This document shows positions 8,213 through 16,035 of a DNA stretch of 64,000 nt, in pieces (the stretch's first letter is position 1; each line of letters opens with the position of its first letter). The position numbers and the translations under genes were made by a program. The DNA is from M269 sp964640795 (GTDB taxonomy: Bacteria; Pseudomonadota; Gammaproteobacteria; Enterobacterales; Alteromonadaceae), in assembly GCA_964640795.1 (NCBI GenBank), contig CAZXIN010000009.1, forward strand, positions 62,001-126,000, in the 5' to 3' direction. The notes beneath the pieces were generated by a model. That model made no database searches and was not told where the DNA came from. It saw only the letters and a program-made list of their open reading frames with translations.

Positions 8213-9508
8213 ATGCAACCCGATGTCGTATTAAATAGAAAAAAACTCTTTTGGATTGGTGTTATTGCCTTATTTACAGCTGCCATGAGCTTTTCAATGC
8301 GTGCAGCTGTGGCAGTAGATATTAAGACATCATTGATTGATGTAATAGATGTTTCCCGTTCAGCGACGCTTTTGGCGGAAGCTTTAGGCGTCGCTTTTTT
8401 AGGCTTTGCTATTACGTTATTTGTTGTTAGCCCTTTGCTGGATATCATTGGTATTGGGCGTGTTGTTAAAGGTGCCGGCCTTTCTTTCATCGTAGGAACG
8501 TTGTTGGTGATTTTTGCCAGTGCTTTTGGTGATGCAGAATCTGCATATCGCTTTTTATGGTTAGGGATGTTGCTTAAGGGAATTGGTTGGGGAGCAACTG
8601 AAGCTGCTATCAATCCCATGACTACCGCGCTTTATCCTGAAGATAAGACTCACAGGCTTAATGTATTACATGCTTGGTGGCCTGCAGGCTTAATTATCGG
8701 CGGATTACTTGGTGTTGTAACGGGAGAATTAGCGGTTAATTGGAAAATAAGTCTAGCATTGGTACTGATACCTGCGGTGACATTATTGGTTCTCTGTTTT
8801 AACACCCAATTTCCTGAGACAGAGAGGCAAGCCAACGGTATCTCCATGAAAGACATGTTTAAGGAGTTACTGAATCGTCCAAGCTTCTTTGTTTGGTTTG
8901 GAGCGATGTTCCTAACGGCTGCATCTGAATTGGCTCCTGGCCAATGGATCGACTTCGCGTTGACACAGAAAGTAGGGTTCCGAGGTATTTTGCTACTCAT
9001 CTATGTTGCAGGGTTAATGTTTATCATGAGGCATTTCGCTGGCCCCATAGCACATAGGATCTCGAATACAGGGTTATTGTGGTTCTCAAGCTTATTTGCT
9101 GCTATCGGTTTGTATTCATTGTCTATTGTCAATGGGCCTATTGGTGCATTACTCGCGGCCACGGTTTGGGGAATAGGTGTGTGTTTCATGTGGCCTACCA
9201 TGTTGGCCTCCGTAGCTGAACGTTATCCTAGAGGTGGTGCTTGGTTAATCGGTCTATTAGGTTCAGCAGGCGCTTTGTCTATCTATTTTGTTCTGCCACG
9301 TATCGGTGCTCTTTATGATCAATCGAAAATTGAGTTGGCAGGTGGTGCTTCTGAGTTAAGTCGTTTATCGGCCGATGCGCTGATAGAAATTGAGAACATG
9401 GCAGCGTCGGAATCTTTCGCGACAGTTGCTCTTATCCCTTGTGTGCTACTCTTGGTGTTTGCCGCTCTTTGGTTCGGTGATCGTCAAAAGTCACAAAATA
9501 AAGCGTAG
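8213..9508 (+). CDS. MFS sugar transporter
   Basis: A 431-residue major facilitator with about 12 hydrophobic segments (for example FWIGVIALFTAAMSFSM, FLGFAITLFVVSPLLDIIG, GLLGVVTGELAV, LPRIGALYD). It probably imports the sugar handled by the operon across the inner membrane. I place the start at ATG 8213 because GAGGAGG at 8201-8207 sits five bases before it. An upstream in-frame start at 8012 would overlap the isomerase gene by 185 bases and add a non-family extension. It is followed 8 bases later by the Tat-dependent subunit gene. The substrate is inferred only from context. Confidence 0.88.
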   Translation: MQPDVVLNRKKLFWIGVIALFTAAMSFSMRAAVAVDIKTSLIDVIDVSRSATLLAEALGVAFLGFAITLFVVSPLLDIIGIGRVVKGAGLSFIVGTLLVIFASAFGDAESAYRFLWLGMLLKGIGWGATEAAINPMTTALYPEDKTHRLNVLHAWWPAGLIIGGLLGVVTGELAVNWKISLALVLIPAVTLLVLCFNTQFPETERQANGISMKDMFKELLNRPSFFVWFGAMFLTAASELAPGQWIDFALTQKVGFRGILLLIYVAGLMFIMRHFAGPIAHRISNTGLLWFSSLFAAIGLYSLSIVNGPIGALLAATVWGIGVCFMWPTMLASVAERYPRGGAWLIGLLGSAGALSIYFVLPRIGALYDQSKIELAGGASELSRLSADALIEIENMAASESFATVALIPCVLLLVFAALWFGDRQKSQNKA

Positions 9509-9516
9509 TCAAACAT

Positions 9517-10086
9517 ATGAAAGATAATAATCAACTATCTAGGCGTCAGGTTTTAAAACATGTGTCCCTTATCATGGGAGGCATTGCTTCTGCACCCTTG
9601 ATGTCATATGCCGCTGGATCCTCAACTAACTCAGCTAAAGGTGTTAAGGATGCACTTGATAGCATTGCACCTTTTGACAAGTTGTTGTCTGTAGTTGCTG
9701 AGATGATCATTCCCACAACAGATACACCTGGCGCCATTTCTGCGGGTGTTCCAGAGTTCATTAAATTGATGTTGTCAGAATGGTATGGCGCAAATGAAAG
9801 GCAACGCTTTTTAAATCAATTATCGATTTTTGACGCGATGGTCATAAAAGAAGGGCATCGAAGCTTTGTGTCTGCACCTGATGATGCGAAGTCGAACGTT
9901 CTAGCACAATTAGATCAGCAAAGTAATCCCAACGTTTTCAATGAAATAAAAGAGTTGACCGTATTTGGCTACTACACGTCAGAAATAGCGGTTCAAGAAT
10001 TGAATTATCGCCCAATACCAGGGGCTTATAAAGCCTGTGTCCCCCTCAAAGAGGTTGGACGTACCTGGTTACAATCGGGTATTTAG
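9517..10086 (+). CDS. Gluconate 2-dehydrogenase subunit 3-family protein (Tat small subunit)
   Basis: A 189-residue protein with a twin-arginine signal (SRRQVLKHVSL, then a hydrophobic stretch ending SYAAG). The mature part (FDKLLSVVAEMIIPTTDTPG, AGVPEFIKLMLSEWY) is the subunit 3 family of gluconate 2-dehydrogenase, FAD-glucose dehydrogenase and glucoside 3-dehydrogenase (LacC-like). In those enzymes the small subunit carries the folded flavoprotein through the Tat system. The gene for that GMC partner starts 9 bases downstream and has no signal peptide, which fits. A cytochrome c subunit, usual in the three-subunit forms, is absent from this operon. Confidence 0.9.
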   Translation: MKDNNQLSRRQVLKHVSLIMGGIASAPLMSYAAGSSTNSAKGVKDALDSIAPFDKLLSVVAEMIIPTTDTPGAISAGVPEFIKLMLSEWYGANERQRFLNQLSIFDAMVIKEGHRSFVSAPDDAKSNVLAQLDQQSNPNVFNEIKELTVFGYYTSEIAVQELNYRPIPGAYKACVPLKEVGRTWLQSGI

Positions 10087-10095
10087 TAGGGTTGA

Positions 10096-11811
10096 ATGGA
10101 TAAAAGTATGCCAACAAAAAACAAATTTGACGCAATAGTCGTTGGTTCCGGAATGTCTGGAGGCTGGGCAGCTAAAGAGTTGTCTGAAAAAGGGCTTAAA
10201 ACCTTAGTAATTGAACGAGGGCGAAACACCGAGCATCGTGTTGATTATGTCGGCGAAAATAGGCCAACATGGGAAACGAAATTTCGCGACAGGGTCGATC
10301 CTAAGTTAGCCAAAGAACAGTACCCAATACAAAGTCAGTGTTATGCCTTTAAAGAAGGCACTCGTAATTTCTTTACTAATGACAATGAACAACCTTATTC
10401 GGTGCCTGAAGACAAACCTTATTCTTGGATACGTGGTGATCAAGTTGGGGGACGGTCTTTGCTGTGGGCTAGGCAAAGTTATCGCTGGAGTGACTTGGAT
10501 TTCGAAGCCAATAAAAAAGATGGTCATGGTATCGATTGGCCAATTCGCTACAAAGATGTAGAGAATTGGTATACCTATGTTGAGAAATTTGCGGGGATCA
10601 GTGGTTCTAATGAACAGATCCCACATCTACCAGACAGCCATTTCTTACCCGCTATTGAAATGAACTGCGTTGAAAAAGATGTTAAGCAGAAAATGGAAGC
10701 CAAATTCGACAATCGTAAGATGATTATCGGCCGGTGTGCTCACTTAACAAAGCCTACAGAAGAGCAGTTAGCGCTAGGGCGGGCGAATTGCCAGTATCGT
10801 AATCAGTGTCAGCGTGGATGCTCGTTTGGTGCGTATTTTTCTAGTGTTAGTGCAACGTTACCAGCGGCAAAAAGGACGGGTAACATGACCATGGTTACCG
10901 ACACCATAGTGCATAGCATTATTTATGACGAGAAGACCCAAAAAGCGCAAGGGGTTCGTACAATAAACCGCGTTACTGGCGAGAAGCAAGAGTATTATGC
11001 GCGCGTTTTATTCTTGTGTGCGTCTACCTTTGCAACGTTACAAATCATGCTGAACTCAAAATCAGAACGATTTAAAAATGGCTTCGCTAACGACAGCGGT
11101 ACATTAGGTCATTATTTGATGGATCATCACCACAATGCCGGTGCTAGAGGCCGCCATACAGGTTTTAAAGATCGTTACTATTACGGCCGAAGACCAACAG
11201 GTATTTATGTGCCTCGGTTTAGGAATCTAAAAGGCAAAGATACGGACTTTACACGGGGTTATGGGTTTCAAGGTAATGCTTCTCGAGGCGATTGGCAGGG
11301 TGCTGCTAGTAAGCCGGGCTTTGGTGCAGATTTTAAGAATAGTATTCGTACGCCGGGTGACTGGGGGTTCTACCTCATTGGGTTCGGTGAAACGCTCCCA
11401 TACTATGATAATGCAGTGAGTTTGCATCCAACAAAAACAGATCGCTGGGGAATACCTCAGTTACATATTGATTGCACGATTTTCGAGAATGAAAAGAAAA
11501 TGCGAGAAGATATGGCGGAGTCTGCAGCCGAAATATTGAGAACAGCTGGCTTGGTGGATGTTCAACCTTACAATGAGAAAGTCACCCCAGGTCTAGGCAT
11601 TCATGAAATGGGTGGCGCAAGAATGGGGCGTGATCCAAAGACATCAGTATTAAACAAGTTTAATCAGTGTCATGACGTCGATAATGTATTTGTTACCGAC
11701 GGTGCAGCGATGGCATCAAGTGCTTGTCAGAATCCATCATTGACTTATATGGCGTTGACAGCCAGAGCGGTTGATTATGCTGTTACTCAGTTCAAGCTAG
11801 GAAAGATTTAG
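10096..11811 (+). CDS. GMC-family FAD oxidoreductase, glucoside 3-dehydrogenase-type large subunit
   Basis: A 571-residue flavoprotein. The FAD-binding dinucleotide fold is at residues 10-40 (VVGSGMSGGWAAKELSEKG then LVIERG). GDQVGGRSLLWARQSYRW is the second GMC region. HEMGGARMG near residue 513 contains the catalytic histidine, and SSACQNPSLTYMALTARA near the end contains the second active-site residue. The closest architecture is the LacA-type catalytic subunit that oxidises C3 of glycosides in the periplasm. CQYRNQCQRGC is a cysteine cluster at about residues 235-245; in FAD-dehydrogenases with a 3Fe-4S cluster a similar region holds the cluster, so this one may be similar. Export would be as passenger of the upstream Tat subunit. 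Confidence 0.9.
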   Translation: MDKSMPTKNKFDAIVVGSGMSGGWAAKELSEKGLKTLVIERGRNTEHRVDYVGENRPTWETKFRDRVDPKLAKEQYPIQSQCYAFKEGTRNFFTNDNEQPYSVPEDKPYSWIRGDQVGGRSLLWARQSYRWSDLDFEANKKDGHGIDWPIRYKDVENWYTYVEKFAGISGSNEQIPHLPDSHFLPAIEMNCVEKDVKQKMEAKFDNRKMIIGRCAHLTKPTEEQLALGRANCQYRNQCQRGCSFGAYFSSVSATLPAAKRTGNMTMVTDTIVHSIIYDEKTQKAQGVRTINRVTGEKQEYYARVLFLCASTFATLQIMLNSKSERFKNGFANDSGTLGHYLMDHHHNAGARGRHTGFKDRYYYGRRPTGIYVPRFRNLKGKDTDFTRGYGFQGNASRGDWQGAASKPGFGADFKNSIRTPGDWGFYLIGFGETLPYYDNAVSLHPTKTDRWGIPQLHIDCTIFENEKKMREDMAESAAEILRTAGLVDVQPYNEKVTPGLGIHEMGGARMGRDPKTSVLNKFNQCHDVDNVFVTDGAAMASSACQNPSLTYMALTARAVDYAVTQFKLGKI

Positions 11812-11821
11812 GAGGCCTATG

Positions 11822-12670
11822 ATGAAAAGAAGAGATTTCGTTCGATACAGCACACGGGCATTAGCCGCTTTACCACTGTTGAAAGTCGATGGAATATTAG
11901 CAAATCATCAAACTAGCCAAAAACCCTACAAGCAGTTAGGTGTTCAGCTTTATAGCATCAGAGATAGATTGGAAAAGGATTACCTTTTGCCGTTTAAGAT
12001 CATTGCATTGCTTGGCTATAAAGATGTGGAGTTTGCTGGCTATTTTGATCATAAGCCTAAAGACCTTAAGCGTTATATGGATGAATTGGGTTTGGAATCT
12101 AATTCTACGCATGTACGATTACCTCAACTAAGAAATGACTTTGAGCGCGTTATGGAAACGGCCCATATCATGGGGCAAAAATATATTGTTTTTCCGTGGA
12201 TGGAGCCAAAAGAGAGGGAGACATTGGATGATTATAAGCGTCATGCTGAGCTTCTGAATATTCGTGGTGAGACGGCAAAAAAAGCGGGTTTCCAAATGGC
12301 TTATCACAATCATGATTTTGAGTTCATGCCAATTGACGGCAAATTGCCGTATGACCTGCTGCTTGATGAAACTGATAGTGATCTAGTCAAAATGCAGCTT
12401 GATTTGTATTGGGTTGTTAAGGCAAATAAAGATCCTATTGATTTCTTCAAGAAAGCGCCCGGACGTTTTCATTTATGTCATATTAAAGATAAAGCGGCTG
12501 ATGGATCTATTACAACGGTTGGAAAAGGCTCTATAGATTTTAATGCAATATTTGAGCATGCAGAGCTAGCTGGGCTGAAGCATTTTATTGTTGAACATGA
12601 CAATACAAATACACCTTACGAATCATTGGGGTATAGCTACAACCAGTTGTTCAACAAGTCATTGATATAA
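11822..12670 (+). CDS. Tat-exported TIM-barrel sugar isomerase/epimerase
   Basis: A 282-residue AP-endonuclease-2-like TIM barrel with an N-terminal twin-arginine signal (MKRRDFVRYST, then RALAALPLL). The barrel shows LGVQLYSIRD, MAYHNHDFEF, MQLDLYWVVKA, FHLCHIKDKA and FIVEHDNT, with the usual metal-binding His/Asp/Glu positions. GGAGG at 11811-11815 favours ATG 11822 (six bases) over ATG 11819 (three bases). It ends the operon, and its stop is 7 bases from the 3' end of the convergent gene. Periplasmic members are found with glucoside 3-dehydrogenases and probably act on the 3-keto product. That role is inferred, not shown. Confidence 0.85.
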   Translation: MKRRDFVRYSTRALAALPLLKVDGILANHQTSQKPYKQLGVQLYSIRDRLEKDYLLPFKIIALLGYKDVEFAGYFDHKPKDLKRYMDELGLESNSTHVRLPQLRNDFERVMETAHIMGQKYIVFPWMEPKERETLDDYKRHAELLNIRGETAKKAGFQMAYHNHDFEFMPIDGKLPYDLLLDETDSDLVKMQLDLYWVVKANKDPIDFFKKAPGRFHLCHIKDKAADGSITTVGKGSIDFNAIFEHAELAGLKHFIVEHDNTNTPYESLGYSYNQLFNKSLI

Positions 12671-12677
12671 AGGGTTG

Positions 12678-13619
12678 CTAACTTCCGCAGCCCCCTCCAC
12701 AACTTGAACCGCAGCTACTGCCGCCATCGGAAGACGACGAATCAGCATCACCACTCCAAAAGCCAGCAGCTGACGCGTCGCTTTTATTGTCATTATCATT
12801 GTATATGACATCGTCATCCCAAACCGTTGTCTCATCTAATATGAAACCCGGATCTCCAATAGCATCACTTGTATCATAGAGATAATAAAAGGGGATATAA
12901 GCGTAACAGTCTTCATAGCGATTAGTGTGGTAACCATGCTTACTCATGAATTTACCTTTTCTTACTCTTCGCTGAAGAGTGTCGGTGTCAGATTGAGCTG
13001 GAAATAGCATGTTTATTTCATACTGTAGTTTTTTAACTTGATCCCTAAATTCTAGTTCTAACAAGGATAATTTAGCATCTCTTTGTTGCTTATCGCCCCA
13101 TGCATGTTCTATTAACTGTTTGACCCTCAAGCCAAGTGCTTGCTCAGACTCATGAGGTTGCCGCTTGAATTCGTTAATAAAACCATATAGATCAATAACG
13201 ATAGGGCTACTATTAGATCTCGGCTTACGGTTAATCATTACACGTATAAGAAAACGCAAATGACCTATCTCCGCATCGACAGTTAGGGCTAGGCTATTAA
13301 CTTGTGTAATATCACCGCTTTCGAAACTGTTTGTTAGTGCCATATTGCCTTCATCGAGATCAGCATCGGTTTTATTGTTGCTTTCATATAACAATTTGTC
13401 GTTGGCAGAGATACTGACAAGCTGATCAAACTTGGCTTTTCTCAATGCTATATTGAGTCGTTGCAATACGGATAACATGACAGTAGCTTGACGTTGTTCT
13501 GTTGGCGTCATGCCACCACTAAAAAGAGCTTTTATTTTATTAAATACCTTAGAAGGCTTTTTTAAAATGTCTGCGTTTTCTTGGGTAAGATTGACGTTTA
13601 TAGATTGAGATAAATACAT
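12678..13619 (-). CDS. Unrecognised protein with Ser/Gly/Cys-rich C-terminal tail
   Basis: A 313-residue protein of no family I recognise. Residues 1-215 look helical and charged with no signal peptide. A middle stretch has aromatic residues (GYHTNRYEDCYAYIPFYYLYD), followed by an acidic linker (WDDDVIYNDNDNKSD). The last 25 residues are Ser/Gly/Cys-rich and end SCGSSCGGGCGS. Similar Cys/Gly tails occur on TIGR04222-type bacterial proteins, which often sit next to a small partner like the one upstream here. AAGGAG precedes the ATG. It is the last of four leftward genes, 112 bases after the previous one. The tail could bind metal or be modified; function is unknown. Confidence 0.75.
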   Translation of the reverse strand: MYLSQSINVNLTQENADILKKPSKVFNKIKALFSGGMTPTEQRQATVMLSVLQRLNIALRKAKFDQLVSISANDKLLYESNNKTDADLDEGNMALTNSFESGDITQVNSLALTVDAEIGHLRFLIRVMINRKPRSNSSPIVIDLYGFINEFKRQPHESEQALGLRVKQLIEHAWGDKQQRDAKLSLLELEFRDQVKKLQYEINMLFPAQSDTDTLQRRVRKGKFMSKHGYHTNRYEDCYAYIPFYYLYDTSDAIGDPGFILDETTVWDDDVIYNDNDNKSDASAAGFWSGDADSSSSDGGSSCGSSCGGGCGS

Positions 13620-13731
13620 AACAAACTCCTTTTAAGTTGATTATTGCAGCTTAGCCATAGTAGGTGTTGATCTTTGGTTGATGAATAGTCAAGAATTCGC
13701 TGTAAAAATATACAGATGAGATCAACAAGCC

Positions 13732-14154
13732 CTAAGCTTCACATGGGCCACATTTCGCCATTTCTTTCTCTGGTATAGGCCAATAGTGGTTATTTGGTGT
13801 GCCAAAATGTAGCTTATAAAGCGTTAGTGTCTTTTTATACTGATTTATTACATTGGTATGATCATTTGATGGTTGGTGATGAACAAATTCACCGAATTTA
13901 CTGTTGCAGAATAGATAATAAGTGCGAGTGAACAAGATGAGTTCGTGCCATATCATGTCGACAACCTCTGATGGCGTTAGGCTTGAATCGGCTACAGAAC
14001 AGAGGTGTAAGAAACGCAATGTTTCATTTAAACCTTCAACAGCTTTGGCTTCGGTATCAAGTGATGTGTTCAAGCGTATTTTATTAAGTAATAAAGGAAC
14101 TTCCGATAACAGTTCGTTTACCCAATGGTCTATGTCTTTAGCTTTATCAGGCAT
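13732..14154 (-). CDS. Small helical protein, WHE-F/L-FTR motif family, Cys-tailed
   Basis: A 140-residue protein. The sequence SEVVDMIWHELILFTRTYYLFC followed by FGEFVHHQP resembles the conserved core of small proteins annotated as glycine-rich-domain-containing-like. It ends CGPCEA, so it also carries a cysteine pair at the C-terminus. ATG 14154 keeps the conserved part and leaves 29 bases after the TauE gene. A longer TTG start at 14235 would overlap TauE by 52 bases and add a Cys-rich non-conserved segment, so I reject it, although no strong ribosome site precedes 14154. It lies in the same leftward run as the Cys-tailed gene downstream. Function is unknown. Confidence 0.7.
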   Translation of the reverse strand: MPDKAKDIDHWVNELLSEVPLLLNKIRLNTSLDTEAKAVEGLNETLRFLHLCSVADSSLTPSEVVDMIWHELILFTRTYYLFCNSKFGEFVHHQPSNDHTNVINQYKKTLTLYKLHFGTPNNHYWPIPEKEMAKCGPCEA

Positions 14155-14183
14155 GGAATCATCTATAGCCAGATGGCAATTTG

Positions 14184-14936
14184 TCAGAAAGCTAACATAA
14201 CAGCAGCGATCGCTGTCATCAATATCACAAACCAACGGTAGTATTGCTCAGGGATTTTTTTCACGACTGCTATGCCAAGCCATGCACCCAATCCAATAAA
14301 AGGTAAACAAATAAGGTTGAGTAAAAATGAGTTGATACTGATACTTTCCCAGATGATGATATGAAATGGCAATTTGAACACGTTAATAGCAAGGAAGAAC
14401 CATGCAGCAGTGCCAATATAAGCGTTTTTGGGAAGGCGCATACTGAGTAGGTACAGAGCCATCACCGTGCCTGCAAGATTGCCAATCATCGTAGTGATAC
14501 CGCCTAGAAATCCCATTAGCAATGCAAACCAAAAGTAATCTGGGATTGCTTCTTTATTCGACTTTTCCATCCATAGCATAATGCCCAAGCTACTAATGAT
14601 AAAAATGCTCATGAGTAAACTAAATGTTTGATCATCAATAAAACTACCAAGCCAAGTACCAAATACAACACCAACCGCTGCCGATGGGAAGAGCTTGATA
14701 AGGTAGTTCCAATTGGCGTGTCTGTGATAGTACTTGACGGCAAATATATCAGCCATGATGAGTAGTGGGAGCATTATCCCTGACGATGTTTTACCGCCAA
14801 AGATAATAGCGAGCAAAGGGACAGTGAACATGGAAATACCATGTACCCCAGTTTTTGCCATACCAACAAAGAAAGCGACCAAAAACAGTAAGGCTAATGT
14901 TTGGTAGCTAAGCGTATAGCTGAATATTTCAAGCAT
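14184..14936 (-). CDS. TauE/SafE-family anion permease
   Basis: A 250-residue polytopic inner-membrane protein with about 8 hydrophobic segments. Family signatures are FFVGMAKTGVHGISMFTVPL near the N-terminus and LLMGFLGGITTMIGNLAGTV in the middle, the duplicated GxxxG-type repeats of TauE/SafE. Members move sulfite, sulfoacetate or other small organic anions. The gene starts 17 bases after the nitrilase-family gene and is followed 29 bases later by the small WHE protein. Co-transcription with an amidohydrolase suggests transport of an organic acid or sulfur compound, but the substrate is not readable. Confidence 0.88.
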   Translation of the reverse strand: MLEIFSYTLSYQTLALLFLVAFFVGMAKTGVHGISMFTVPLLAIIFGGKTSSGIMLPLLIMADIFAVKYYHRHANWNYLIKLFPSAAVGVVFGTWLGSFIDDQTFSLLMSIFIISSLGIMLWMEKSNKEAIPDYFWFALLMGFLGGITTMIGNLAGTVMALYLLSMRLPKNAYIGTAAWFFLAINVFKLPFHIIIWESISINSFLLNLICLPFIGLGAWLGIAVVKKIPEQYYRWFVILMTAIAAVMLAF

Positions 14937-14953
14937 GGGTTATGGGCTCTTTA

Positions 14954-15751
14954 TTAAAGGTAAGCGTCAGGTCGTCTTAGAGGCAAATAAGGGCGGTTTT
15001 CTCTTGCTTCTTTTGTTTCACTTAAATCAATATCAGCATAAAGAATTTGGGCTTGGTCGTTGGCTTTAGTGACGACATCACCATTTGGGTTGACGACAAT
15101 TGATTCGCCACTGAAATCCATTTCGCCTTCGAGGCCTGTTCTATTACACATAGCAATGAAAACACCGTTTTGCATGGCTGGCACTCTAAGCTCCCACTCG
15201 AACAACTCGGTTGGTTCAGATGTCGTATTAGCCGTAGGAATGATGATTAAGTCGGCACCTTTTAAAACACAGGTGCGAATGCTTTCTGGGTAGTGACGAT
15301 CAAAACAGACTACTACGCCTATATTGCCATATGGGGTAGGAAATACTTGAAATCCCGTGTCAGAAGGTTCGTAATAATCTTGCTCATAGAAACAGGGTAC
15401 TTGGGCGATATGGACCATCTTAGCTGCACCCATTAATTCACCTGTCGGTCCTATCACTAGAGTCGCGTCATAATATTTACCTTCTTGTTGCAGATAAATA
15501 TTGGGAAATGCGTGTAAGTTGAGCTCAGCACATTTCTCTTGCATCTTTTTCACAATGTCAGATTCAAGCGTTAGCGCGTAGTGCTTGGCGTCTTGCCCTT
15601 TATACTGTGGGAAAAAAGGGCTTAATTGGATTTCTGGAAAACATATCAAGTTTGCGCCGTTACCTGCGGCTTCTTCCATAGCTGTTAATGTGTTTTTAAA
15701 ATTGATCTGCATATCTTCAACTAAGGCAGACTGAACAAGGGCAAGTTTCAT
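14954..15751 (-). CDS. Carbon-nitrogen hydrolase (nitrilase superfamily)
   Basis: A 265-residue amidohydrolase with the complete Glu-Lys-Cys triad: E40 in ICFPEIQ, K111 in GAAKMVH, C149 in VVVCFDRHYPES. IIIPTANTT and SGESIVVNPNGDVV are further family signatures. It is cytoplasmic and should hydrolyse an amide or N-carbamoyl compound; N-carbamoylputrescine amidase and omega-amidase are close in fold. I chose ATG 15751 because the protein then begins MKLALVQ, the usual first strand; a TTG at 15784 would add eleven residues. It is the first gene of the leftward run with TauE. The substrate is uncertain. Confidence 0.87.
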   Translation of the reverse strand: MKLALVQSALVEDMQINFKNTLTAMEEAAGNGANLICFPEIQLSPFFPQYKGQDAKHYALTLESDIVKKMQEKCAELNLHAFPNIYLQQEGKYYDATLVIGPTGELMGAAKMVHIAQVPCFYEQDYYEPSDTGFQVFPTPYGNIGVVVCFDRHYPESIRTCVLKGADLIIIPTANTTSEPTELFEWELRVPAMQNGVFIAMCNRTGLEGEMDFSGESIVVNPNGDVVTKANDQAQILYADIDLSETKEARENRPYLPLRRPDAYL

Positions 15752-16035
15752 TATGGGAGCGGTTTTGAAGAACAATTTGCTCAAGTTTACGCATTGATTG
15801 TCAGAGATTAAAGTTTATTGAATTAAGCATGAGGTTATTACTGTAAAGGTTTTTGATTGGTTAGCATTTTTCACTTTTTTTTATGTTTCATGTGATTTAC
15901 TCTAGACGACTAAGTTTCTAGGAGTATGTATTGGTTAAACCAAAAGCTATTCATCGGAAACCATAAGGTTTCGTGTGTTAAGGCCTTCAGATTCTGGCTT
16001 AAATTATCAATAAAAAAATAAATAGGTTCTCATCA

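Noticed and set aside
7960..8619. Minus-strand open frame over the isomerase/MFS junction
   Set aside because: It covers two well-supported genes in antisense, and its low-complexity composition looks like a shadow.
14155..14235. TTG start giving a longer small Cys-tailed protein
   Set aside because: It would overlap TauE by 52 bases, and the added segment is not part of the conserved domain.
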